NCBI GenBank assembly: GCA_963697975.1
Contig: OY969111.1
Coordinates: forward strand, 868,001 to 932,000
Reading direction: 5' to 3'
Origin: QHXM01 sp963697975
GTDB taxonomy: Bacteria > Acidobacteriota > Blastocatellia > Pyrinomonadales > Pyrinomonadaceae
Length of the DNA stretch: 64,000 nt
The notes below the pieces were generated by a model. It saw only the letters and a program-made list of their open reading frames with translations. It was not told the DNA's origin and ran no database searches. Each line of letters starts with the position of its first letter. The stretch's first letter is position 1. Positions 7,743-15,833 of the stretch are shown here, one piece after another. Position numbers and translations under genes: made by a program.

Positions 7743-9017
7743 CTATAACGAGTTGAGGAACGTGGCGATCTGGTTCCTCTGCGTAATTGAGAGCGCGCGG
7801 TAGTTGTTGATGACGCCCGTAGCTTCGCCCGCATGACGCAGGATGGCTTCGCTGCGTGTCAGCGATTCGCCGTCATGCATCAGGCGGTTGCGCGTGCGCA
7901 CGCCCCAGAGCGGTGCGGTACGCATCTTGTTGGCGGTTGCCTGCCCGCCGTTCTGGACGATGCCGTCACCCGTCCCCACGTTGTGCAACAGGAAATCACC
8001 GAACGGGTGGATAATCTTGTTGCCCAGCGCTGCTGGCACGGTGAAAGCGCCGCCGTTGATGACCGTTCCGGCGGGAGCGGTCGTGATAGTAGGAACGTGG
8101 CAGATATTACAACCGACCTGGTTGAAAAGTGCCTGCCCCGTTATTGAGTCCGATGTGGCAGCGACCGCAGCGTCACGCGGCGGAGCCTTCAGCGAACGCA
8201 TGAACTCGGCGAAGGCGGAGATGTCATCCTCCGGGTCTTCGCCGCAAATCTTGTTGGGGATAGTCTCGCAGGGCGTGTTATCCGGCACCGGATCGAAGCC
8301 CGAACCAAACCCGACGAAGCGCCCCAGACTCGTATTCTCGGTCAGGTTAAGCCGGTTTGTGATGCCCTGCTCGTTAAGGTAGGCGTCCGAGGCGAAGGAG
8401 AGCAGGCTGGCATGTTGGTTCTTCCAGCCGAAGCGTCCCCCGCGCGAGTTGCCGGGAGCTTCAAGCACAGGCACCTGGATGAACGTGCCCGCGATCTGGC
8501 CGCCACTTTGTCCCGGTTGGTTGTTGGCGATGGTTAAGAGCGTGTTGCTGTCGATGGCCTCGACGAAGCCGTCGCCGAGAAGATTCAACGACGTGCGGAA
8601 GGTGCGAATAGTCTCGGCTGTGCTCGGCACGCGCTCCTGAATCGCGGCGTTGGTGGCACGGTCGTTAATCAACGAGCCGCCCACGGCGTCCACGAAGTTG
8701 CCGAAACCGTCGGTGTGTCCGGCTCTCAACTCGGTGATCTGGCTGATTCCACCAGTTACGGGGTTCTGGTGACACTCAGCGCAAGCCTGCGCGTTGTAAA
8801 CCGGGCCGAGACCATCGGCTATCACGTCAACCTCTCCGAACACCTCCAGGTCGGCGTTGAATTTGGTTTGTGTAACGACATTGTTGGTTAGGTTATCGTA
8901 GCCTGTGGGCGCTTCTGTAGCACCCGATTGGCTCTGGACTTTGTTGCTGTTGAAGGCCATCGGGAGAAATAAGGCCAGCGCAAAGAAGACCAGAACTACG
9001 AGTTTCAGTAGTTTCAT
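7743..9017 (-). CDS. Exported di-haem oxidoreductase (DHOR family)
   Basis: 424 residues from the ATG at 9017, which has GGAGGGAAAGAG directly upstream. A Sec signal peptide (VVLVFFALALFLPMAF) leads to a periplasmic protein with two haem c sites: CAECH (79-83) and CNICH (303-307). The C-terminal MRTAPLWGVRTRNRLMHDG segment is typical of the putative thiol oxidoreductase/di-haem peroxidase-like family (DHOR, formerly DUF1111). It would carry electrons in the periplasm; the substrate cannot be told from the sequence. It is monocistronic, with a hairpin after the stop. Confidence 0.85.
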   Translation of the reverse strand: MKLLKLVVLVFFALALFLPMAFNSNKVQSQSGATEAPTGYDNLTNNVVTQTKFNADLEVFGEVDVIADGLGPVYNAQACAECHQNPVTGGISQITELRAGHTDGFGNFVDAVGGSLINDRATNAAIQERVPSTAETIRTFRTSLNLLGDGFVEAIDSNTLLTIANNQPGQSGGQIAGTFIQVPVLEAPGNSRGGRFGWKNQHASLLSFASDAYLNEQGITNRLNLTENTSLGRFVGFGSGFDPVPDNTPCETIPNKICGEDPEDDISAFAEFMRSLKAPPRDAAVAATSDSITGQALFNQVGCNICHVPTITTAPAGTVINGGAFTVPAALGNKIIHPFGDFLLHNVGTGDGIVQNGGQATANKMRTAPLWGVRTRNRLMHDGESLTRSEAILRHAGEATGVINNYRALSITQRNQIATFLNSL

Positions 9018-9655
9018 CTCTTTCCCTCCAAGCAAGTAGGGGAAACCCCTCGCCTCAAAGAAAAGTCTGGACGCTTTTCAGTGATTCGGTTGTAGTTAGT
9101 TACCTGACGGAGCGGACTTGCGAGGTGTCCAGGCAATAGTTCGTTTGACTGATTCGTCAAGCGAACCTGTTTCGAGCAGGGACAGACACCAGCCTTCTAC
9201 TGAGAAGATGGTTGCATGAAAGCCCGCGCTCGTGTTTCGTTAGTGAGTTGCGCCCATGCGGATCGAGCTGTTTGACTGCCGGACAAAGACCGGTAAGGCT
9301 CGCAGTTTGAGTCGCAAACGCGTTTCGATTCAGCCTGTTTACCCACAGGCCGAAAGCCGAGTTATCTTCTGGGCAAGAGACAAAGTTTGTGAGATAGATA
9401 AATTGGTAGAGTCCTGCTCTATGTGGGTTGATGAAAATAGTGGGACGCGAGGGCATCAACGAACATTGGAAGCGCGGCAAGAATATTTCCAATCCTTCAA
9501 AATGTCAATGAAAATTCTTTCGCTCCCAGACGGCACTGGCCCAAACGAACAAAGATTTCCAGGCTCCATAAATTGTCTGGCGCGCAAAGCAGCTCGAAGA
9601 CCGCAATTTAAAATTGGACTTGAGACTTCCGGCAGCAGACTTTAGACTAGCTTCA
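9018..9655. other. Long spacer before rsmD
   Basis: About 640 bases with no gene I can support; ORFs on both strands lack recognisable sequence or ribosome sites. A hairpin at 9139-9166 (GTTCGTTTGAC/GTCAAGCGAAC, 6-base loop) could be a terminator or regulator. The last 50 bases contain degenerate AGACTT/AGACT units resembling half of an AGTCTGG-type palindrome. Confidence 0.4.
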
Positions 9656-10213
9656 GTGCAGATACTTGCGGGCAAATATCGTCGCCGTTATCTCCATCAC
9701 GTGCCTTCGCCCAGAGTGCGGCCAACGGCGCGGCGGCTGCGTGAAACTCTCTTCGATTTTCTGGGCGCAAGAATTATCGAAGCGCGTTTCGTTGACCTCT
9801 GTGCCGGTTCGGGCGCGGTCGGAATTGAAGCGCTCTCTCGCGGCGCAACGCATGTCACTTTCGTTGAGCGTTCGGCGAAGATAGGCAACTTCATCAGGTT
9901 GAATCTCAAACAATGTGAAGTCCCGCAGGGTCAGACGGAAGTAGTGGTGAGCGAAGCGCTTGAGTTTCTGCGCCACACCATGACGGGCGAGAGCCTGACG
10001 TGGGACATAGCCTTTTTCGATCCGCCCTACGCGGCAGATTACGCGCCAGTCCTGGCCTTCTTCGGAGCGGGCGCGCCGCTCAAACGCAAAAGCGGCGTGT
10101 TGGTCGTCGAGCATCATTGTGAAAATCGCTTGCAGGATACTGTCGGCGTTCTGCGCCGCTGGCGACTCATCAGGCAGGGCGAATCCTGTTTGAGTTTTTA
10201 CGAACAACGATAG
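9656..10213 (+). CDS. rsmD: RsmD-family 16S rRNA (guanine966-N2) methyltransferase, copy 1
   Basis: RsmD methylates G966 of 16S rRNA using S-adenosylmethionine. The GTG at 9656 gives MQILAGKYRRRYLHH, which matches the family N-terminus (M.IIAG..RGR.L); upstream extension is non-homologous. 185 residues with the SAM-binding LCAGSGAVGIEALSRG and the catalytic FDPPYA. A second, closely similar gene follows directly (10314-10868). Relative to copy 2 the N-terminal RGR segment is altered to RRRYLHH, so this copy may have diverged in substrate or be degenerating. Confidence 0.8.
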   Translation: MQILAGKYRRRYLHHVPSPRVRPTARRLRETLFDFLGARIIEARFVDLCAGSGAVGIEALSRGATHVTFVERSAKIGNFIRLNLKQCEVPQGQTEVVVSEALEFLRHTMTGESLTWDIAFFDPPYAADYAPVLAFFGAGAPLKRKSGVLVVEHHCENRLQDTVGVLRRWRLIRQGESCLSFYEQR

Positions 10214-10214
10214 A

Positions 10215-10306
10215 GTGGTCGGTGGTCAGTGGTCAGTTAAAACAAAAGCAGTTCGCCGCTTGTTTTTGCTGTTCACTGACCACTGACCACCGACCACTGT
10301 CCACTG
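10215..10306. repeat. Heptad-arm palindrome, GTGGTCA family
   Basis: Arms built of GTGGTCG/GTGGTCA units (three on the left, about four on the right) with an interior AACAAAAGCAG...GCTTGTTTTTGCTG that is also complementary. It fills the spacer between the two rsmD copies and ends eight bases before the second start codon, which has no Shine-Dalgarno. Confidence 0.85.
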
Positions 10307-10313
10307 CTCTTCT

Positions 10314-10868
10314 ATGCGTGTCATCGCGGGCTATTATCGAGGACGGAATTTGCGAAGCCCGCCTTCGATGCAAGTGCGGCCAACGTCGGATCGTTTGCGT
10401 GAGACTCTGTTTAATGTTCTCGCGCCGCGCATCGAAGGCTCACGCTTTTTAGACCTTTGCGCCGGTTCAGGCGCGGTCGGCATCGAAGCTCTCTCGCGTG
10501 GCGCAGCGCACGTGACTTTCGTTGACCGCTCGCGGAAGATGTGTGGGTTGATTGAATCGAATCTGGACCTCTGCGGCGTGCCGGAGGATGAGACGGAAGT
10601 GATTTTGGCGGAAGCCGCAGAATTCCTGCGCCGCGCCTCGACAAAAGGCGAGCAGAAGTGGGACATAGTATTCTTCGACCCGCCATACGCGATTGACTAC
10701 CTACCTGTTCTCGCTGCCTTCGGGACGGGCGCGCTTCTACACCACGAAGGTTTGCTCGTCGTCGAGCATCATCACAAGAATGAATTGAAAGACGCCATCG
10801 GCGACATTCGACGCTGGCGCATCCTGAAGCAAGGCGATTCGGCGCTCAGCTTTTACGAAGCAGTCTAG
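10314..10868 (+). CDS. rsmD: RsmD-family 16S rRNA (guanine966-N2) methyltransferase, copy 2
   Basis: 184 residues starting MRVIAGYYRGRNL, the canonical RsmD N-terminus. It has LCAGSGAVGIEALSRG for SAM binding and FDPPYA at the active site. It is about the usual family length and keeps the RGR motif, so it is the better candidate for the true RsmD of the pair. Its last codons (AVLSTOP read GTC TAG) run into the following AGTCTGG-type palindrome, which supplies the stop. Confidence 0.88.
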   Translation: MRVIAGYYRGRNLRSPPSMQVRPTSDRLRETLFNVLAPRIEGSRFLDLCAGSGAVGIEALSRGAAHVTFVDRSRKMCGLIESNLDLCGVPEDETEVILAEAAEFLRRASTKGEQKWDIVFFDPPYAIDYLPVLAAFGTGALLHHEGLLVVEHHHKNELKDAIGDIRRWRILKQGDSALSFYEAV

Positions 10869-10956
10869 AGAGTCCGGAGTCTGGAGTCTGGAGTCAAACA
10901 GACAGAAAAGTCCTTCGCTTTTGACTCCAGACTCCAGACTCTCTAGACTCCAGACT
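10862..10956. repeat. Heptad-arm palindrome, AGTCTGG family
   Basis: Left arm AGTCTAG AGAGTCCGG AGTCTGG AGTCTGG, right arm its approximate reverse complement. It contains the rsmD stop codon (TAG at 10866-10868) and its last base touches the ATG of tsaD at 10957, so tsaD has no Shine-Dalgarno. Confidence 0.85.
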
Positions 10957-12033
10957 ATGCTGATATTAGGAATTGAAAGCTCCTGCGATGAAACGGCGGC
11001 GGCCATCGTGCGCGACGGGCGCGAGATGGTGTCATCCGTGATTGCATCGCAGATTGAGATTCACAAACGATTTGGCGGCGTCGTGCCGGAGCTTGCTTCA
11101 CGCGAGCATCTGGACAAGATCGTGCCGGTTGTTGAAGAAGCCTTCGCACGCGCTTCAATCGAGAAAGAACAGATTGACGGCATCGCCGTCACCGCCGGTC
11201 CCGGACTCGTCGGCTCTTTGCTCGTCGGCGTCTCTTACGCGAAGGCGATGGCTTTCGCGCTCGACAAACCGCTCGTCGGCGTCAATCACATAGAGGGACA
11301 CGTTTACTCTGTCGCCTTCGAGAATCCGCCGGTCGAATATCCTGCGCTCGCGCTGATCGTCTCCGGTGGGCACTCAAATCTTTTTCTCGTTCCTGAGCCG
11401 GGCAAGTACAAGGTCGTCGCGCGCACGCGCGACGATGCGGCTGGCGAGGCTTTCGACAAGGTGGCGAAGATGCTGGGGCTTGGTTATCCCGGAGGGCCAA
11501 TCATCGAGAGACTGGCGCGCGAAGGCGATCCGAAGAGCGTGCGCTTCAGCGTGCCGCGTATGCATGATGGACGACCTGATTTTAGTTTCAGTGGTTTGAA
11601 GACTGCGGTCTCAAAGCACGTGCGCGAAACGGGGCTGCAACCTGTCGCGGAGAGCGAAGAGCCTTCGCAGGCTATCAAGAACCTGGCGGCAAGTTTTCAA
11701 AGCGTCGTGGTGCGTTCGCTTGTGGGAACGATGGAGCGGCTTTCGGAAGAGTACAGGCCGAGGACGCTGATTGTCGCGGGCGGCGTGGCATGCAATGGGG
11801 CGCTGCGTGAAGCATCGCGCGAGGTGGCCGCACGTCTGGACGTTCCGGTTTATTTCCCCTCACTGCATCTTTCGACAGACAACGCGGCCATGATCGCCGC
11901 CGCCGGAACGGTGAAGCTTCAGGCGGGCGAGCGCGCCGGTTGGGATTTGAATGCGGACGTTTCCTTACGCTTGCAGAACATAGAGGTCGAGGATGAAGCG
12001 TTGCGTCGAAGCCGCGTGCGTTACAAATTATGA
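10957..12033 (+). CDS. tsaD: tRNA N6-adenosine threonylcarbamoyltransferase TsaD
   Basis: Transfers the threonylcarbamoyl group to A37 of ANN-decoding tRNAs (t6A), acting with TsaB and TsaE. 358 residues from the ATG at 10957: ILGIESSCDETAAAIV at the N-terminus is the ASKHA phosphate-1 motif, NHIEGH (about 109-114) holds the two metal-binding histidines, and AGGVACNGALR is the conserved C-terminal loop. The next gene starts 12 bases after the stop, so the two may be co-transcribed. Confidence 0.95.
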   Translation: MLILGIESSCDETAAAIVRDGREMVSSVIASQIEIHKRFGGVVPELASREHLDKIVPVVEEAFARASIEKEQIDGIAVTAGPGLVGSLLVGVSYAKAMAFALDKPLVGVNHIEGHVYSVAFENPPVEYPALALIVSGGHSNLFLVPEPGKYKVVARTRDDAAGEAFDKVAKMLGLGYPGGPIIERLAREGDPKSVRFSVPRMHDGRPDFSFSGLKTAVSKHVRETGLQPVAESEEPSQAIKNLAASFQSVVVRSLVGTMERLSEEYRPRTLIVAGGVACNGALREASREVAARLDVPVYFPSLHLSTDNAAMIAAAGTVKLQAGERAGWDLNADVSLRLQNIEVEDEALRRSRVRYKL

Positions 12034-12045
12034 GTGAGGACTAGA

Positions 12046-13710
12046 ATGAGCCGGGAAAAAGAAGATAGCGTTGACTCACGAAATAGCCGCAGAGATTTTC
12101 TGCGCTACGGCGCGCTTGGCGGCGCGCTTGCTCTGAGTAATCCCGGCGCGCTTCTGGCAGGGGAAAACTCCGTCGCACATAAACCTGAAGCAGCCGCTGA
12201 ACCTTTTGAGTTGGATGAGGTGACCATCGCTGAGTTGCAGGCTGGGATGAAGTCTGGCAAGTGGACGGCGCGCATCGTTGCTCAAAAGTACCTGTCGCGG
12301 ATTGAAACTATTAACAAACAAGGCCCGGCAGTAAATGCCGTTATCGAACTTAACCCGGATGCGCTGATGATAGCCGACGCGATCGACAAAGAGCGCAAAG
12401 CTAAGGGCGCGCGCAGTAGCCTTCACGGCATCCCGGTACTGCTCAAAGACAATATTGATACCGCCGACCGCATGATGACGACTGCCGGTTCGCTGGCGTT
12501 GATTGGTTCAATCCCGCTCAAAGACTCTTTCGTCACGCAGAGATTGCGCGCTGCCGGAGCAGTGATTCTCGGCAAGACGAACTTGAGCGAGTGGGCGAAT
12601 ATCCGTTCGTCGCATTCATCGAGCGGGTGGAGCGGGCGCGGCGGGCAGACGAAGAATCCTTACGTGCTTGATCGAAACCCTTGCGGGTCGAGTTCCGGTT
12701 CAGGAGTCGCAATCGCGGCGAACCTCGCGGCGGTGGCAATCGGCACGGAGACTGATGGATCAGTCGTTTGCCCATCATCAGCCAACTCGCTGGTCGGGAT
12801 TAAGCCAACACTTGGCCTCGTCAGTCGCTCAGGAATCATTCCCATCGCGCATAGTCAGGACACCGCAGGCCCGATGGCACGAACCGTGACGGACGCCGCC
12901 ATCCTGCTCGGGGCGCTCGTAGGCCGAGACCCTGACGACGCCATCACGAGTGAAAGCAGCGGCAAGTCGTTCGCAGATTACACGCAGTTTCTGGATATAA
13001 ATGGCTTGAAGGGTGCGCGCATCGGCGTTCCCCGAAAATACTTTGGTTTCAATGATCAGGTGGACAAGTTAATCAACGCGTCTATTGATGCGATGAAAAA
13101 GCTCGGCGCGGTGGTCGTTGACCCGGCGGAGATAGAGACGGCTGGCAAGTTTGACGATACGGAATTGGAGGTTCTGCTGTACGAACTCAAGGCCGATCTC
13201 AACAAGTATCTGGAAAGCCTCGGCCCTCGCGCGCCCGTTCGCTCACTCAAAGAGATTATCGAATTTAACGAAAGGAATAGTGAGAAGGAGATGCCGTACT
13301 TCGGCCAAGACCTCTTCATCAAGGCTGAAGCCAAAGGGCCGTTAACCAGCAAGGAGTACATTGAAGCTTTAGCCAAGAATCAGCGACTATCAAGAACCGA
13401 AGGCATTGACGCGGTGATGATGAAGCACAAGCTCGACGCGATGGTTGCGCCTACGGGCGGCCCCGCGTGGCCGACCGATTTGCTCAACGGCGACCATTTC
13501 ACGGGCGGATATTCCAGCCCGTCGGCTGTGGCAGGATACCCGCACATTACCGTCCCCGCCGGGTACGTTCACGGATTGCCTGTCGGAATCTCTTTCTTCG
13601 GTCAAGCCTACAGCGAGCCTGTGCTGATTAAACTGGCTTTCGCCTTTGAACAGGCAACGAAGTTTCGCCGCCCGCCACAGTTTTTGCCTACGGCTGATTT
13701 AGGTAAGTGA
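12046..13710 (+). CDS. Tat-exported amidase (amidase-signature family)
   Basis: 554 residues from the ATG at 12046, preceded by GTGAGGA. A twin-arginine signal (SRRDFLRYGALGGALAL) sends it folded across the membrane. The amidase-signature Ser-cisSer-Lys triad is visible: Lys in PVLLKDNIDT, and the two serines in the NPCGSSSGSG / GTETDGSVVCPSS stretch. Such enzymes hydrolyse amides; the substrate is not predictable, though exported members resemble peptide- or aryl-amide amidases. It lies 12 bases after tsaD on the same strand. Confidence 0.9.
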   Translation: MSREKEDSVDSRNSRRDFLRYGALGGALALSNPGALLAGENSVAHKPEAAAEPFELDEVTIAELQAGMKSGKWTARIVAQKYLSRIETINKQGPAVNAVIELNPDALMIADAIDKERKAKGARSSLHGIPVLLKDNIDTADRMMTTAGSLALIGSIPLKDSFVTQRLRAAGAVILGKTNLSEWANIRSSHSSSGWSGRGGQTKNPYVLDRNPCGSSSGSGVAIAANLAAVAIGTETDGSVVCPSSANSLVGIKPTLGLVSRSGIIPIAHSQDTAGPMARTVTDAAILLGALVGRDPDDAITSESSGKSFADYTQFLDINGLKGARIGVPRKYFGFNDQVDKLINASIDAMKKLGAVVVDPAEIETAGKFDDTELEVLLYELKADLNKYLESLGPRAPVRSLKEIIEFNERNSEKEMPYFGQDLFIKAEAKGPLTSKEYIEALAKNQRLSRTEGIDAVMMKHKLDAMVAPTGGPAWPTDLLNGDHFTGGYSSPSAVAGYPHITVPAGYVHGLPVGISFFGQAYSEPVLIKLAFAFEQATKFRRPPQFLPTADLGK

Positions 13711-13739
13711 ACTTCTTTTATTGAAGGTTAAAATTTTAT

Positions 13740-13772
13740 GAGCCGCTTTACTTGCGAGGAGTAAAGCGGCTC
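13740..13772. terminator. Bidirectional hairpin
   Basis: A perfect 13-base stem GAGCCGCTTTACT with a 7-base loop between the convergent amidase and the 119-residue gene. On the minus strand it is followed by CATAAAATTTT, reasonably T-rich. Confidence 0.65.
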
Positions 13773-13819
13773 AATTGCCGGTGGGGTGCGAGGCGACGCT
13801 CAAACGAGCACCAATGCTC

Positions 13820-14179
13820 CTACCGGCGAACTCGCGCGACCTGTGATTGCTCGGAGCGCATCGAAATATTTCTGGCGAACTTTACTTGTTTCTGCGCGTC
13901 CAACTCAATCGTCGCAATATCTCCCTCTCGAACATCCTTTAATGAAACGACCCTGCCATCAATCGTGACCTTCGTTCCTTCTCTATCCACTGCAATGACG
14001 TGCTCAACGCCCGTGCGCGCCATCACCGAAATATGCGATTCCGCCACTTCGATGACTTTAGCCTGAACGATAAGATTGTCCGTGTCTTCTTCCGTCGAGC
14101 CGGTCGCGAGCAGAATCCCATTTGAAAAGAACGTGAGCAGCATGACTGCCAAAAAACTTGCGAGGGGTTTTCGTTTCAT
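13820..14179 (-). CDS. Small exported protein, unknown (OB-like)
   Basis: 119 residues from the ATG at 14179, which has GGAGGAA at good spacing. A signal peptide (LASFLAVMLLTFFSNGILLA) precedes an all-beta-looking domain (VIEVAESHISVMARTGVEHV, then VSLKDVREGDIATIELD). The pattern resembles DUF5666-like OB folds found in exported proteins, but I cannot assign it firmly. No catalytic motif. It ends before a hairpin shared with the convergent amidase. Confidence 0.6.
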   Translation of the reverse strand: MKRKPLASFLAVMLLTFFSNGILLATGSTEEDTDNLIVQAKVIEVAESHISVMARTGVEHVIAVDREGTKVTIDGRVVSLKDVREGDIATIELDAQKQVKFARNISMRSEQSQVARVRR

Positions 14180-14409
14180 TCCGTTCCTCCGTCTCAAACT
14201 TTAATCCGACTGGAGATTTCAATGAGATGAGTGAGCAACCGATATGCCGCAGGACAAATGTTGAGGGGCGAACGGCTTTAATGCTTGAAGCCAAAAGGAA
14301 AAGTCTGTTTATTGCGAAAGGATTGCCGGAATCCCTGTGACCTTTAATAGTTCAGATGATTCCACGCCTGTGCGGTAGTTTTGTACGATTGCGAAACGCC
14401 GGGAGAAGA
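14180..14409. other. Spacer upstream of the exported protein
   Basis: About 230 bases with no recognised gene; it should hold the promoter of the minus-strand exported protein, but I see no clear consensus boxes. It continues into a palindrome at 14411-14520. Confidence 0.35.
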
Positions 14410-14410
14410 T

Positions 14411-14520
14411 AGAAATAGACAGGATTTACAGGATTATCAAGATTAAGAAAAAGAGACAATTCAGGAAGGCTGAATGCTTTTTCTTTCATCCTGACAATCT
14501 TGTTAATCCTGTCTATTTCT
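14411..14520. repeat. Palindrome with AATCCTGTn units
   Basis: Left arm AGAAATAGACAGGATTTACAGG... and right arm ...TTAATCCTGTCTATTTCT, with unit spacing of 8-9 bases rather than 7. The interior includes AGGAAGGCTGAATGC and a pyrimidine run. It lies after dnaJ. Confidence 0.75.
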
Positions 14521-14558
14521 TCCCTTCCTCGATTTAGCGAATGCGATGCGCGAGCGGG

Positions 14559-15671
14559 TCAGCCGAAAATGTTTCTGACCTTGTCTATCAGCCCCTTGTC
14601 CTCAAGGTCTTTGGTTTCGACTTCGGCGAGTTGTTCAAGGAGACGACGCTGTTCACGCGTCAAGGTTGTCGGCGTCATGACCGTGACCGAGACGAAGAGA
14701 TCGCCGCGACCTCGCCCGCCCAGCACGGGCACGCCGTGTCCTTTCAAGCGAAAGACCGTCCCGGTCTGCGTCCCGGCGGGAATCTTCACCTGTTGCTGTT
14801 CGCCCAGCGTCTGCACGGTAATCTCCGAGCCGAGCGCGGCCTGTGCGAAAGTGATGGGGATTGCTGAATAGAGATTGCTTCCCTGTCGCTCGAAATGCTC
14901 ATGCTCGGTGACGTGAATGACCACATAGAGATCGCCGGACGCGCCTCCGGTCGTGCCCGCTTCACCTTCGCCCGCGATGCGTAGACGCGAGCCTGTCTCG
15001 ACGCCAGCCGGAATCTTGACCTCCATCGTCCGCTCGCGTTCCACTCGTCCTGCGCCTTTGCAGGCATCGCATGGCGATTTGACGACGTTGCCCGTCCCGC
15101 GACAAGTGCTACAGGTGCGCGCCACCGAGAAGAAGCCCTGTTGATAGCGTACCTGTCCGGCCCCGCTACAGGTCTGGCAAGTCTCAGGCTGTGTTCCTTC
15201 GGCTGCGCCCGAGCCTTTGCACTTCTCGCATTTCTCAAGTCGCGGGATGCGTAGTTGAGCCGTCATCCCGGCGGCAGCGTCTTCGAGCGAAATGTCCAGA
15301 TCGTAGCGCAGGTCTGAGCCGCGCTGTGCCGCGCTGCGACGGCCACCACGCGCGCCAAAGACATCGCCGAAGCCGAAGAGGTCGCCGAGAATATCTTCTA
15401 TGCCGCCAAAGCCGGGAGCGCCCCAGCCGCCAGCCCCCGCGCTGCTCGAAACACCGGCATGACCGAAGCGGTCGTAGCGTCGGCGCTGCTCCGCATCGGA
15501 AAGAACCGAATAAGCTTCGGCAGCTTCCTTGAACTTATCTTCGGCAGAAGCGTCGTCAGGATTCTTGTCAGGGTGAAACTTCACCGCGAGACGGCGATAG
15601 GCGCTCTTAATCTCCTGATCGCTGGCCGTCTGGCTGATGCCCAGCACCTCGTAATAATCACGTTTGCTCAT
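14559..15671 (-). CDS. dnaJ: Chaperone DnaJ
   Basis: Co-chaperone that delivers unfolded clients to DnaK and stimulates its ATPase. 370 residues, normal length. J domain at 1-70 with the HPD motif (VKFHPDKNP), a Gly/Phe-rich segment (about 75-105), four CxxCxGxG zinc motifs (CEKCKGSG, CQTCSGAG, CSTCRGTG, CDACKGAG), then the C-terminal substrate-binding region. Last gene of the hrcA-grpE-dnaK-dnaJ cluster, separated from dnaK by an AGTCTGG palindrome. No good Shine-Dalgarno precedes the ATG. Confidence 0.97.
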   Translation of the reverse strand: MSKRDYYEVLGISQTASDQEIKSAYRRLAVKFHPDKNPDDASAEDKFKEAAEAYSVLSDAEQRRRYDRFGHAGVSSSAGAGGWGAPGFGGIEDILGDLFGFGDVFGARGGRRSAAQRGSDLRYDLDISLEDAAAGMTAQLRIPRLEKCEKCKGSGAAEGTQPETCQTCSGAGQVRYQQGFFSVARTCSTCRGTGNVVKSPCDACKGAGRVERERTMEVKIPAGVETGSRLRIAGEGEAGTTGGASGDLYVVIHVTEHEHFERQGSNLYSAIPITFAQAALGSEITVQTLGEQQQVKIPAGTQTGTVFRLKGHGVPVLGGRGRGDLFVSVTVMTPTTLTREQRRLLEQLAEVETKDLEDKGLIDKVRNIFG

Positions 15672-15722
15672 CTAACTTTGAATAATTCCCTTTCCAAATT
15701 GGTGAAGCATTATAAGACTAAA

Positions 15723-15823
15723 AGTCTGGAGTCTGAAGTCTCAGAGTCTGGAGTCAACTGGTCAAAAGCAATTTATGTCTTTCGACAAGCCGATTCCAGA
15801 CTTTGGACCCCAGACTCCAGACT
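15723..15823. repeat. Heptad-arm palindrome, AGTCTGG family
   Basis: Left arm AGTCTGG AGTCTGA AGTCTCAG AGTCTGG AGTC; right arm GATTCC AGACTTTGG ACCCC AGACTCC AGACT. It lies between dnaK and dnaJ and ends just before the dnaK stop. Confidence 0.85.
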
Positions 15824-15833
15824 GTTCTTTCCC

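Noticed and set aside
9157..9645. ORFs on both strands in the spacer before rsmD (111 and 129 codons)
   Set aside because: No ribosome site, no recognisable sequence, and each contradicts the other; left as spacer.
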